Shown: piece after piece, positions 47,533 through 58,015 of the stretch
How the letters are laid out: each line of letters starts with the position of its first letter
How positions within the stretch are numbered: the stretch's first letter is position 1
Assembly: GCA_016802295.1 (NCBI GenBank)
Contig: JAESIW010000137.1
Coordinates: 4,557,694-4,621,693, forward strand
From: Brachionus rotundiformis
Lineage: Eukaryota; Rotifera; Eurotatoria; Ploima; Brachionidae
Direction: 5' to 3'
DNA: 64,000 nucleotides
Made by a program: the position numbers and the translations under genes
The notes under the pieces: model-generated
The model's database searches: none
The model's input: only the letters and a program-made list of their open reading frames with translations
Told to the model about the DNA's origin: nothing

Positions 47533-49269
47533 AATGAATTAATAGTTTTAGTTTAAAAATAATTTTTTGAAAATTAATTTAGTTTTCTTTTAAATAAAAT
47601 TAAGTTTTTTAAATTAAAATATTATCTAAAATTATTAGTTTGATTTATTATCCTATCTAAGCAAACTATGCAAACATATCTAATTAAATATTTTCCTTCC
47701 TTTTATTGATATTTAATTAATTAAAATATTATTTATTCAGTATCATTTGCAAAAGATTAATGTATTAGTTTTTTGGATCATGTCAACTTTCTGAACCATG
47801 AAATTAACAATTAAATTTGTAAATCCTTAAATGAATAACTATTTTTCATGGTTTTATGCTTCTTATCTTGGATTAATTCGGTCAAATCTCGATATATTCT
47901 CATGATAATTTTGTATATTCGCTGTATATAACGATGAAGAAAAAACTTATCTTATCACAATCTTCGTTCTGTATAGATATTCAAAAAAATAAAAATTAGA
48001 ATAAATCAATTACAAGTTTGGCTAGGAACTTGGTTCACCTAGAGGGAACAGTTCAAAAGCTGATTCAGATGCTTTAGTTAAGTTCAGAAAGACCAATGAC
48101 CACTCAAAGTCTTTCTGAATGGCATCTTATATTTCAAGATATTTGCATATTTTTGAAAAATTTTTAAGGCTTTTAAGAATAAAGATTTATGAAATCTTTC
48201 CTTATCTAAGAGTGACCACTTTTATTCTCATTTATATACAAAATCCTCATTAATATACATTTATAACCAATCCTATATTCATTTTGAAAATTTTCTTAAT
48301 AACTAAAAGCTTTAATAAAATTTTTCAAATATTAATTATTTACCAAGACATTTCTTTTTTTTGGTTGTCTATTTTCATTTCGCTCACATTAAATTGTTTA
48401 AAACATTTTGATCAAATAAAATCATTGTAACAATATAAGTATTTTTAATTATTTGACTTTTTAATTGATAAATATATGTAATATATAAAAATGAAAAAAA
48501 ATTAAATATTAAAATTCCAAAATTAATGAAACTCAATTTGAAGTTAAGTTTCTTTGCAAAAAAAATAAACTTAATGGGCTAATAAACCTTATTTGGATAA
48601 AGCATTTATTTAATTTTTGAATATAATAAGCTTATGACATTAAAGTTAGATAATCAAAAATGATGAAGGCCTCAAAATAAAGATGAGGAAATAAGGTATA
48701 ATCGTCCAATTATGAAAGATAATTTACTATTGTCCATGTATGTGATTATTGATTTCGGTGCATCTAGCCACTACTCTACCTGATAAGTCATTTCTGCAAG
48801 CTGCGAGCTTGCCGTAGATTATTTTTATTATAAAAAAAATCTTAAGTATTTGGCAAGTTTGAAAAATCAAATCGTTTTTTAAATAAAATAAAACATAAAA
48901 TATGAATTCGACTTATTTCTATATTTATATCTGTTAATTTTGATTTTTGATAGTTTATTATTGAAGTGTTCTCGAATTAATTCTTCAAGGAATTTCTTTT
49001 TAATTAACAATTTTTAAATGAAAATATAAATCAAGTAAATCATAAGTATTTGTATTTGGATACGAAATTTAAAGGCTCAAATGCAATATTTTAAATGGGA
49101 ATTATTCTTTTTTGATCTATATATAAATTTTTTTGATTAACATAGAAAATATTTATGATAACCGAAAATAATGTTTTCATATCTTAAAAAATTTCATTGT
49201 ATACTATTAAATAAATTAAATGATTTGTTAAAGAAATAAAATTTTTATAATTTATTGAAATTAACATCT
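47533..49269. other. Intergenic with one hairpin
   Basis: 1.7 kb AT-rich spacer. The only structure seen is a perfect 11 bp inverted repeat at 48083-48119. No exon recognised. Confidence 0.5.
48083..48119. repeat. Perfect 11 bp inverted repeat
   Basis: TTCAGAAAGAC and GTCTTTCTGAA flank a 15-base loop. It sits in a locally G/C-richer patch inside an otherwise featureless desert. Function unknown. Confidence 0.6.
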
Positions 49270-49464
49270 GAAAAAATTTAGGTCTACCTGGTCTTTTTTT
49301 AACAATTGGCTGAATGACTGAAGAAGACTGAAGAACTGAAGACTCTTGTGCGTTACCAGAAGTAGATTGTTCTACTAGAATTGTTGATGAAGTTTTGTCT
49401 ATTTGATAACAAGCAATTCTCTTAGTTGGTGGTTCTAGGATTATATCAACTTCATCTTCACTCG
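49270..49464 (-). pseudogene. Possible MULE transposase tail fragment
   Basis: On the minus strand about 65 codons are open between an upstream TAA and the AT-hook-like motif KKRPGRPK near 49285. They contain EPPTKRIACYQI and a Ser/Gln-rich stretch. The arrangement resembles the tail of the MULE fragment at 40161-40529 (KRKRGRPKK), so this may be a second remnant of the same kind. No catalytic part is present. The Ser-rich part is partly built of ctgaaga/actgaag repeats. Confidence 0.35.
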
Positions 49465-49880
49465 ATTATTTTAAATTAATATTGTACGATTTTTACATTT
49501 TCAAATTAAATATATTCAAATTTATTTCTTATTCATCAATATGATTTAATGATCAAATGTTTCATAATTGTTTGCTTTGATTTGAAACAATAAAAGCTCT
49601 ATTCAATTTTTGTTCTTTTGTTTTAGAAAAATTCGATTTAAAAAAAATATGTTAACCAATAAATTTTATATATTTTCTTTAAATAAAGAAAACTTATTAA
49701 AAATCAAAAAGTATCTATCTATTATGGTTAAGTTTAGAGACCTATAAATTTACATTAAATTTTTTAAGAATGTTTATTTCTACAATTTAAGTAATTATAT
49801 TACATGAGTTTTTAATATTTAAATTATTTTCTTGTTGAATAAACAGTAAAAAATAAATGGATAAAAATTTATTTTTAAAG

Positions 49881-49892
49881 TCTGGGAGATAA
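49881..49892 (+). repeat. Direct repeat flanking the peptide-gene pair, left
   Basis: TCTGGGAGATAA, preceded by TAAAG. The same word, preceded by TAAAGA, lies at 50710-50721, outside the other end of the inverted gene pair and in the same orientation. Confidence 0.7.
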
Positions 49893-49948
49893 TAAGAATA
49901 CAATCAAAAAATTGTTAAAAAATTACAGTAAAAAACTTAGCGATCATT

Positions 49949-50080
49949 TTAATACCAAGCAGTAGGATAGACAGCTGATACAGCAACCACTGGTCTTACA
50001 ACAGGTACCACTGGAACTACTCGAACAGCAGGAACAACTGGAACTACTGGAGTAGCAATTAAACTGTAGGCACAAACCAT
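49949..50080 (-). CDS. 43-residue Val/Pro-rich peptide, left copy
   Basis: Short complete frame of 44 codons encoding MVCAYSLIAT followed by Val-Val-Pro units separated by Arg/Ala and ending AVYPTAWY. It is nearly identical to the plus-strand gene at 50527-50658: one residue differs near the C-terminus (Ala for Val) plus silent changes, so selection on the protein is likely. A TATAAATA box on the minus strand at 50147-50140 is 60 bp upstream of the ATG, and the leader AATAAACAAAAAAGCAAA is shared with the other copy. A polyadenylation signal on the minus strand is at 49873-49868. No family recognised; the VVP repeats are reminiscent of arthropod cuticle or matrix peptides, but no standard signal peptide is visible. 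Confidence 0.7.
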   Translation of the reverse strand: MVCAYSLIATPVVPVVPAVRVVPVVPVVRPVVAVSAVYPTAWY

Positions 50081-50139
50081 TTTGCTTTTTTGTTTATTTT
50101 TTTTTCTTCTATGATGATAAAATATTGAATTGTTTCCTT

Positions 50140-50147
50140 TATTTATA
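50140..50147 (-). promoter_or_regulatory. TATA box of left peptide gene
   Basis: TATAAATA on the minus strand, 60 bp before the ATG. The paired gene has the same octamer 61 bp before its ATG. Confidence 0.6.
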
Positions 50148-50458
50148 GATCTTTGAATCGATCTATTCGGTATTCAAAATAATTTACCTTTGGAATGTTA
50201 TCTAATATGCACATGACATAACATATTTTTGTCTAGAAGAATTTTTCTAGTCAAATGCTTTACATTTTTACCCTAGAATGCCAAATCTAAAACGTAAATA
50301 TTAATTAGTATCCGAATCAATAAATAGGTAAAAATTTTAATTTGCATCAATTTTAGTATATCAATTAAAAAATATTTTCTTTTTATCTAGGTAAAAATAT
50401 AAACATTCATGATAAATTAATTTTAAAAAATAGATTTAGATAATTAACAATAAATCAC

Positions 50459-50466
50459 TATAAATA
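50459..50466 (+). promoter_or_regulatory. TATA box of right peptide gene
   Basis: TATAAATA 61 bp upstream of the ATG at 50527, conserved with the left copy although the DNA between the two TATA boxes is not. Confidence 0.6.
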
Positions 50467-50526
50467 AGAGATGCTTTTTACACTTTTCTTAATTCTCTAA
50501 TTCCAAAAATAAACAAAAAAAGCAAA

Positions 50527-50658
50527 ATGGTTTGTGCCTACAGTTTAATCGCTACTCCAGTAGTTCCAGTTGTTCCTGCTGTTCGAGTAGTTCCAGTGGT
50601 ACCTGTTGTAAGACCAGTGGTTGCTGTATCAGCTGTCTATCCTACTGTTTGGTATTAA
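50527..50658 (+). CDS. 43-residue Val/Pro-rich peptide, right copy
   Basis: Mirror copy of the gene at 49949-50080, transcribed away from it; 446 bp separate the two start codons. It encodes MVCAYSLIAT, then repeated VVP triplets with three Arg residues, ending AVYPTVWY. Similarity to the left copy continues past the stop (AATGATCGCT...AGTTTTTT) and includes the leader and TATA box, so the duplicated unit is about 230 bp. AATAAA at 50702-50707 is a likely polyadenylation signal. The protein has no Lys, Glu or Asp, is hydrophobic and has one Cys. Function unknown. Confidence 0.7.
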   Translation: MVCAYSLIATPVVPVVPAVRVVPVVPVVRPVVAVSAVYPTVWY

Positions 50659-50709
50659 AATGATCGCTTAGTTTTTTTAATTCATTTTTGTATTTTTTTA
50701 AATAAAGAT

Positions 50710-50721
50710 CTGGGAGATAAA
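50710..50721 (+). repeat. Direct repeat flanking the peptide-gene pair, right
   Basis: TCTGGGAGATAA, matching 49881-49892 in direct orientation although the genes between them are inverted. Confidence 0.7.
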
Positions 50722-50808
50722 TTTTTAGATAATTTTTTTTTATTTAAAACAGTTTCTTAAATTTTAATAAAATCCGGTTTTGTTTTTTTAACTTGAAAAG
50801 TTAATTGA

Positions 50809-51504
50809 TTAAGTATTACTAAGAAACACTTGGTCATAATTGGGAGGCAGCGACTCGTTCAAATCGTTCCGTTGATTGTCAGTATTTGCGTTGTTTCTGG
50901 GAATATTGAACAAGTTGTCAACATTTATTGGCAATAATGGCTCATTGTTTATTTCTTTACCTTTTTGAATTTGAGCCAAAGCATAGTATATTTTGTAAAA
51001 AAGCATAAAAAAAGCAACTCTTTAAAAATATTAATGATTTTGTATTAATTTTTTTAATTCTTACACAAGAATAAAATAAAAACGCCATGTTTTGCTTTCT
51101 TGAAATATTTTTTACTTTGGCTAGGCTAAAAGAATTAAAAATACCTGTTAGGCCCCAATTGAAAGATAGAGCTACAATGTCCAGTAAAATGGAGATTAGT
51201 AATGAATATCCATGCTAAAAATAATATGAAACTTATGATTTATTATCATCGGCTTACATACCGCAAAAAAAAGTAGCGCTTTGTCTGGGTAAGAAATTGT
51301 TAAAATTGCCAAAATAAGAATAACAATCGAGGTTATGTGAAAAGTCAAACCAAGTAGACCATATGCGAGTTCACTTAATAAATATTAACAAATAAAATTA
51401 GATGTTTATTAAATACTTACATTCCAACTAAAAAGAAAAAAATTAAAAACCGAATCAACTGAAGACAAGATACATGTGGTAAATTTGGAAGTATCACCAA
51501 CATT
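50809..51504 (-). CDS. AGTRAP-like membrane protein, copy C
   Basis: About 170 residues on the minus strand. Exons: 51504-51499 (start, uncertain), 51458-51421, 51373-51262, 51214-51067, 51017-50809. The 51373-51262 exon is 112 bp in phase 2 to 0, the same as in copies A and B. Seen: LIRFLIFFFLVG first helix, ELAYGLLGLTFHITSI second, then LLISILLDIVALSFNWGL, which aligns with AGTRAP 'ATIFLDIVHISIFYP' better than copy A does. Next is a helix MAFLF/FFMLFYKIYYALAQ and a polar tail with PPNYDQVF, a PPxY-like motif that could bind WW-domain ubiquitin ligases. The first intron in my model is only 40 bp, so the true N-terminal exon may differ. The copy is 5 kb from copies A and B and in the opposite orientation. 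Confidence 0.7.
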
Positions 51505-51659
51505 TTAACTGAACCCAAAAAATTTTTTTAAAATGAAAAATTAATTTAAATAATGATCATATCACTTGGAAAAATTGCTAAGAAATTTTTTAAAATATAA
51601 TTTTAAATTTTAATTATTGAAATCTTTTTAAATAATAAAAAATAATTTATTTTAATTAT

Positions 51660-53167
51660 TTATTTTTTTGATTTTTTATTTTTATTTTTAAAACTATCTG
51701 ATTTATTTCTTTTTTTTCCAGGTTTTTGATTAATCGGACAGGAATCTTTTAAATGGCATTTTTTACAACTATTACAGTGTTCATACGCTGATTTGACACA
51801 TCGATTGCACAATTGACAATGTTTATAAAAAAATCCATCTTTCGATGGACAGATATTGCATTTAAAGCAATGGATATTTTCATCAAAAGTATATTTTGAG
51901 CACATATCACAGAAATGATAACCTTGATTTGCTGGTAGTTCAATTTTGTCTAATGGCATATTGGTAAAAAATCGTGCTGGAGAACCTTTTTTTACGCTTT
52001 TACTTAACGAAAATTTTTTCTGATTTCCATACGAAACTTTATAGTCCAACATTTTTAAACCTTTAAGCCAATGGTCAATCCAATTTTCCATAAAATAAGG
52101 ATAAATTAAAAATATTGATGCATTTCTATCACTTTTATCATTCATTATTGCATCTATTGTGCTTGATACGAGCTTCACTAAGCCTCCATAAGGTGGATCT
52201 ATTATAATCAAGAGTTTTTTAGCCTTGGCCATGAAAAGATCATATTTTTTTTTATCATAGAAAAAATAATTATTAAACATGTTGAACTTCTGGAATTGAT
52301 TTTCTTCATAAAACATTATCTAAACACATAGAATATAAAAAATAAACAAAAATATATAGAAAAAAACTATAATTAAATTATTACGCACAAATCTGTCATC
52401 TATATCGAGTAACATTCGATTTATTTTTTCATTTAAGTTTTCAAAAACACTTAAAAACTATTTATTATAAGAACTTAGGGCAGTTTGGTATTACCTAGGC
52501 GTCCCAATACACAAAACACTATCGTATTCAAATCGTTTTATATGATCTTTAATAAATTCATTTGTTTGATTGTCAAAAAGGAATTGCTTTATTTAAAAAA
52601 AAAGTAATTTTATTTTTCAATTATTTAATAAATTACAGCATTTGAAGTATTTTTCTCAATTGGGCTCAGTATTCTTTGTAATGGCTTAGCCAGCATTTCA
52701 TCGGTAACATTATCCATTACTGAATGTCCACTGTGAATATTCTGTTGATCCGAATTTAGAATAAATGAATTACAATTATGACAATATTTTCTATCTTTAC
52801 AGTCTAGTATATCTCTTCTCCTTTTAATTAAAAAATATATAAAATACAATTTAGCTTTTAAGATTAGTACATCTTTTTTTGATCCTCAATTGGTATCAAT
52901 GTTGATTTGAATTGTCGGAACCAAAAGTCATATTTTTTACCAGGAATTTTTTTTCCTTCTTCATATTTTAGGTAAAATGAGCACAATTTATGGTCCCTGC
53001 AAGCCGAACAAGCATAAAAAAGCTTTTCATGATTTTTGAACAAAATGGTTGGACCTTTTATAAGTAGTTAAAAAATAAAGAAATTTGGAAAAGTCGACCT
53101 TACCATGCTTACAAAAAGGATTTTCCCCTATTTTATCCAAATTTATCACGTCATAATTTGAGCTCAT
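51660..53167 (-). CDS. ZCCHC4: rRNA N6-adenosine methyltransferase ZCCHC4
   Basis: Enzyme that methylates one adenosine of 28S rRNA (m6A). 414 residues from exons 53167-53104, 53054-52871, 52820-52637, 52586-52495, 52449-52389 and 52319-51660; every phase joins. Seen: an N-terminal GRF-like zinc finger (CKHGPTILF, FYACSACRDHKLCSFY) and VLCIGTP, the SAM-binding strand. LLLDIDDRF comes next, then the catalytic DPPYGGLV (DPPF/Y motif of adenine methyltransferases), FLIYPYFME and FTNMPLDKI. A Cys/His-rich cluster follows (YHFCDMCSKYTF, HCFKCNICPSKDG, HCQLCNRCVK, HCNSCKKC). The human protein continues with a CCHC knuckle; here that part is replaced by a Lys-rich tail ending KKSKK. It lies 138 bp downstream of NAF1 on the same strand. 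Confidence 0.95.
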
Positions 53168-53305
53168 CTATTTTATTAGATAATTTTGGTTACTTGTGAA
53201 AAATATAAAGCGAATTTTAATACCCGCTAAATTTAGGCTAAAAATTTTTTATAAATTTGAATTTTATTTTACATTAAAACAATAAAAAAAATCAAAAAAA
53301 AAACA

Positions 53306-54442
53306 TTAAAATTTCTTTTTTACGACATTTGGGTTATTATTTTTAACAAAATTTTTATCAACTATTTGAGAATTTTGTTGGTTTGGCATTGGATACTGAT
53401 AGTAGTTGAAATTTGGCGGATACATATGAGGTGGATACGCAAAATTATACATTTGAGGATTTGGATAAAATGGATAAGGATGAGGCGGATACATTGCACC
53501 AGGATAATAGTATGTGTTTGGAAGACTCGGTTGGTTGGGACACGCGTTCGGGTTAACATGTTTTTGATCGTGTCTCCTTTTTTGAGCATGGTTGTTGCTA
53601 TTCGATTTTTTTATTAGTTTTTGTGGTGATTTTTTGGTTTCAGAATCAGAGTCCGAATAATCACTAACGATTTTAGTTTTTGCTACTTTTAGCTGCTTTT
53701 TGGCCATCTTTTCCTGTTCATCATCGCTGTAATCTAGACATTCAACAGGAGGTTCATTATCATTTGACCAAGATGCATCAGATCCTTTCTGCTTTCTGAG
53801 CGCATCTATATTAAATACATATTTTGTATACTGATTCGACTGGGCTATAAATACTTCGGAATTAATATCTAAGCACAAATTTCTATTATCTATATCATTT
53901 AGGTTGTTAAATCGCACCACATAAAATGGATTGACCACAGGACCGAATGTTTCAAAAATTTTTCCTATAAAATTTCTATTTGAGTCAAAGAGGTACGTTT
54001 CTTCGTCCAATGTAGGAGGCTTTTGGTCTAGACACTCTTTGGATGATTGTATTACTACAAGTTTATTGTCAACTTTTGAAATTACTTTGCCAATTCTTTC
54101 CAGCTTAACATTTGCATCCAAATGAACTTCGAAGTACTCAACTGGACCAAAATCTTCGATTGTTAGCTCATCTTTTGTTTTCAGGTATTTTTGGTTTCTC
54201 AATTTGAACGTATCCTCTTCGTCATCATCAGTATCATCGTTATTATGAGATTTTTTTATATCTTTTTTGATAGTTTCATCATCAGACGAATCGTATGAAG
54301 AAGAATCGTCAAGCATTTTCATGAATTCATTGTTTAATTGTTGATTAACATCGGTGTCATTTAACAATTCATTAACTATTTTTTTCTTTAAATCTGACAA
54401 TATATCTTCTATTATACTCTTTAAATTGGATTCACTATTCAT
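53306..54442 (-). CDS. NAF1: H/ACA snoRNP assembly factor NAF1
   Basis: 378 residues in one exon. NAF1 brings dyskerin (Cbf5), NOP10 and NHP2 onto nascent H/ACA RNAs and is later replaced by GAR1. Seen: an acidic N-terminus (DDTDDDEED near 72-80), then the GAR1-like core at about 95-220. The core reads FGPVEYFEVHLD, ERIGKVISKVDNKLVVIQS, then YLFDSNRNFIGKIFETFGPV and PFYVVRFN, which is the six-stranded barrel that docks on dyskerin. After it come a basic/acidic linker with SDSDSE phosphorylation-type runs and a Pro/Tyr/Asn-rich tail (YPPHMYPP), as in other NAF1 proteins. Shorter than human (494). The polar order acidic-core-Pro-rich excludes GAR1 itself. Confidence 0.93.
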   Translation of the reverse strand: MNSESNLKSIIEDILSDLKKKIVNELLNDTDVNQQLNNEFMKMLDDSSSYDSSDDETIKKDIKKSHNNDDTDDDEEDTFKLRNQKYLKTKDELTIEDFGPVEYFEVHLDANVKLERIGKVISKVDNKLVVIQSSKECLDQKPPTLDEETYLFDSNRNFIGKIFETFGPVVNPFYVVRFNNLNDIDNRNLCLDINSEVFIAQSNQYTKYVFNIDALRKQKGSDASWSNDNEPPVECLDYSDDEQEKMAKKQLKVAKTKIVSDYSDSDSETKKSPQKLIKKSNSNNHAQKRRHDQKHVNPNACPNQPSLPNTYYYPGAMYPPHPYPFYPNPQMYNFAYPPHMYPPNFNYYQYPMPNQQNSQIVDKNFVKNNNPNVVKKKF

Positions 54443-55139
54443 TCTGGAATAAGATTATTGTTTACCAAACTAGATTTTAACTTTAAGCATGTGGTTAATA
54501 GATTTTTTTTTAAATATAATTTATAATTACATACAATTAAAATTCATAATGTGCGAATTTTATCATTATACCCTTTTTTTAAAGTTCTAAATGAGCAATT
54601 TAATGTTCACATTAAATTAATTTTATTTAAAATAGAAATTTAGATTCCATAAAAATATTGTTTGGAATTTGGCAAATTTATATTATTTAATTAGTTATTC
54701 GTTTATTCATTCCTAACATATTACTTCTCTAAATATATTTATTTATTAAATAATTAATTAAAGTAAATAATTTTTTATATTTATTTAAAAACTAACATTC
54801 ATCTAAATTTCAATTTATTTTTTAATTATTTAACAAAATGAAATAATAATTAGTTCTAATTGAATTGAAAAAAAAGTTAATAATTTTGGAAGGAATTAGA
54901 TTTTCCCAAATAATATAAAGTAATTTATACAGTCAAAAAATAATTCTTATAAAGTTAATTAACTTTAATTATCTGTTAATTTTATTTGAAAAATTTTTTT
55001 TTTTTAATCTCAAACCTTGCTGCGTTTTTGTTTAATTATTTTTAAAACAGAAAAAAAATTTAAATTTTAATCAAAATTATAGAAATAAAAATTTATTAAG
55101 ATTTAAATATTCAATTAATTCTTTAATTTACGAGGAGAA
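54443..55139. other. Divergent promoter region NAF1/CHERP
   Basis: 700 bp, extremely AT-rich, between divergent starts. It contains long T and A runs but no motif I can name. Confidence 0.5.
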
Positions 55140-58015
55140 ATGCAGCAATACCCCAATTCAAACCAGCCTCCATCTTATCCGCCACCTCCATTCATGTTTC
55201 CACCAATGCCACTATTGCCGATGCCGCCTCAGCCACCACCAAATACCCCTCAAGGTAAGCGATATTTTGAAGTAGTTTGCTTGAAGTGAGTTTTTATTTT
55301 AGATTCAGAACAAAAAAATGTTATTGACAAGCTGGCTAACTTTGTGGCTCGAAACGGTCCAGAATTCGAAAATGTCACCAGAGAAAAACAGAGAGATAAC
55401 CCGAAATTTCAGTTTCTTTTCGGCGGGGAATTCCATGCTTATTATCAATTCAAACTGAACATGGAAAAAGAACTATGTAATTCTTAAACTCATAATAATG
55501 TGATAAAACTAAAGTTGCATTAATTAGTGAAATTCCAATCCAATTGTCCTCCTCCTCAGCCCTCACCGTCACATCCTCCTCCTCCTTTCCTTATGCCACC
55601 AGGAAGCGAGAAAAATTTCATGCAAATGGCTGGTCTTCATTCCAAAATAAACATGCTCAAAGAACAAATTTCTCAGAGTGAAAAGAATTTAAGTGCTCAG
55701 AAAGAATTTCTTGACTCGAAAAAAAAAGTCCAATTGGAAGAAACGCTCAAGCAGTTGGTACATGATAAGTTTAATCAATTGATACAAGAATCGAATTTAA
55801 ATCTTAACGAATTCGAACAGTATATAAATAGAATCATTCAAGTGTGTACCAAAGATGCCATAGCTGTAACTATTCAAGAAAAAAATAATTTAACTGATTT
55901 AATTATCTAATCAAAGAATGGTCGTATTTATGTTCTTGATAAAAATTTAACTGAAAAAAAAATAGAGACCATTTGTTATTATTTAACTCAGAAGTAAATT
56001 TAGTACAATTTATTAAATTAGTTAAAATTTAGTCAAAATAAATCTAGAATCATTAATAAAGAGTCTAGTTGCGAGGCTAGACTGCATTTGATCTATTTTA
56101 TGAATGATCTTGTTCATCATGGGTAAACTAGGATGTATTTTTTTAATCAAATTTTTAATTTTTAATTTAGAAATAAAAAAGGAATTGAAATGGTAAAAAA
56201 AAATCTAGAAAAAGTTATTATTCCATGTTTTTGTTACACTGCTGAAAAAGCTGATCCTGAGAAAAGATCAAAAATAGACAAAGTATCAAAAAATTACTTT
56301 TTTATTTTAAAATTTTTAATAAACATAAAATGAAAGCTTCTTGATATATGGGAAAAAAATAGCTATTTTTCAAATTCAATAATTGAAGTATTTACAACCA
56401 GCTTACTTTAATGACCAACTAATTAAGCTTGTTTTTTTCAGAAACTTAGAAATCCATCCATGGGAGTAAAATATTACGAAGTAATGAGAGTCTTTAATTT
56501 AAATTTTAGTTTAAATTTTATTAAATAAAAACAAAAAAAAAATTAAAGGATTCTATTCTTGCCGAAAATAATCAAAAAATTAAAGAAATTGAAAGTGAGA
56601 TTGATGGCCAGTTTAAACACTACGAACAACAAAACAATGAATTCATTCAGCATAGCAGTAATCAAATAAAAAATTTACAAAACCAAATTAATCAATTAAT
56701 GCAACAAAGTAAATTATTAATATGTTTAATTAATAAACTTGACCATTCTTAAGCCATGAGTATTCCACCAATAATTCCTCCACTAATGGGTCAAAAACAA
56801 GGGTCTCAAAGTGTTCCAACTTCTTCTCAGAGTTCACAAAACCAAACTCAAAACAAACCACAACCACTTATGTCGATTCCATTTGAGAGCAAAAGTCAGA
56901 ATCAGCCCCAAGCCCCGCCAAAATCTTTATTGGGCGCACCACCACCTGGTCTACAGCCCATTCAGCAGCAGCCTGCTCCATTGATGTCAATTAAACCAAA
57001 TGGTAAAAAAATATATTTAGAAAAAAAAAATTGAATACATTTTTTAGTTATGGCGATGTCAAATCCTCCTAATAATATTATAGTTCCTATGGCCATTATA
57101 AAAAACCCAGCTGACATATCTTCTAAACCACCTCCTGATTTAAATAAGCCATCGAGCATTGCTTACTACAATTTACCTGCTGGACTAATGGTATCGATCA
57201 TAAAATTAGAGGACACACCTTATGAACCAATGGACGCCAATCTTTTTAAGCTACCACCACCTACTATACCGGACGATACAATTAATCAGGCAGTTGATTT
57301 ATTCTATGAAACATTGAATAATCCTAAGAACAAAAACACGTAATTTTTGTAAAAATATATAAAAAAAATTTAAAAATTTTTTTATAGAGATGGCTGGGAA
57401 AGGGATGGTTTAAGTGATTTTTATAGATCAAAATTGGCGGTCTTGGTAAAAAAAGAAGAAGAAGAAGAGCATAGACGTGATCGTAGATCTCGGTCAAGCT
57501 CTTCATCAAGATCGCGTTCAAGATCTAGAAGAAGAAGAAGATCTTACTCATATTCGTCCAGAAGCAGCCGAAGTAGGAGTCGAAGTAGCAGATCCGAGAG
57601 TAGGTCTCGTAGTCGAAGTAGGAGACGTCGAAGCTCTTCTAGTTCGCGGTCACGATCATCCTCTCGCTCAAAATCGTCCAGTAGAACACGATCCAGAACG
57701 CGGTCCAAGTCCAATTCACCTCCAAATTTGATGTTCACGTCTGCTCCAATTTCGGCCGATAAACGATTGGACATGTCCAATCGAGGCTATCAACTTCTTC
57801 AAAAGAGTGGTTGGTCAGGAAATACAGGTCTTGGCAAACAGGAACAGGGCATCATTAATCCCATAGAAGGAGGAGAAGTCAGGGAAAAAGCGGATATGTA
57901 CCGCGGCATTGGAGTTCGCTCTGATCCTTTTGAAGCTTTTAGAAAGAACAAAAGTGCCGGATATATACAAAGAATTCGGGACCGGGATGAAGAAAGAGCT
58001 AGTATAATTAAATGA
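55140..58015 (+). CDS. CHERP: CHERP splicing factor (SURP-CID-RS-G-patch)
   Basis: Nuclear U2 snRNP-associated protein, about 774 residues. Exons: 55140-55254, 55303-55476, 55528-55865, 55917-55993, 56033-56122, 56171-56282, 56337-56387, 56442-56480, 56549-56708, 56754-57002, 57048-57339, 57387-58015. Seen: a Pro-rich start; a SURP domain (VIDKLANFVARNGPEFE, NPKFQFLFGGEFHAYY); a Gln-rich helix; and a CTD-interacting domain (VCTKDAIA, ARLHLIYFMNDLVHH, DIWEKNSYF). Then a Pro/Gln linker, the CHERP signature YYNLPAGLMVSIIKLED, an RS/RRS tract from about 57470 to 57710, and a G-patch (QLLQKSGWSGNTGLGKQEQGI). All phases join except inside the last exon. There the frame of GWERDGLSDF changes to FYRSKL at a run of six T (57417-57422), and one T too many would explain it. 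The mammalian protein also affects ER calcium release. Confidence 0.93.

Noticed and set aside
51120..51145. 24 bp intron GTATTT...CCTAG inside AGTRAP-like copy C
   Set aside because: Too short to splice, and the 24 bases read through in frame without a stop, so I treat them as coding.
53366..53617. 83-codon plus-strand frame opposite the NAF1 tail
   Set aside because: Complement of the Pro/Tyr/Asn-rich NAF1 C-terminus; Trp/Ile/Arg-rich nonsense composition.
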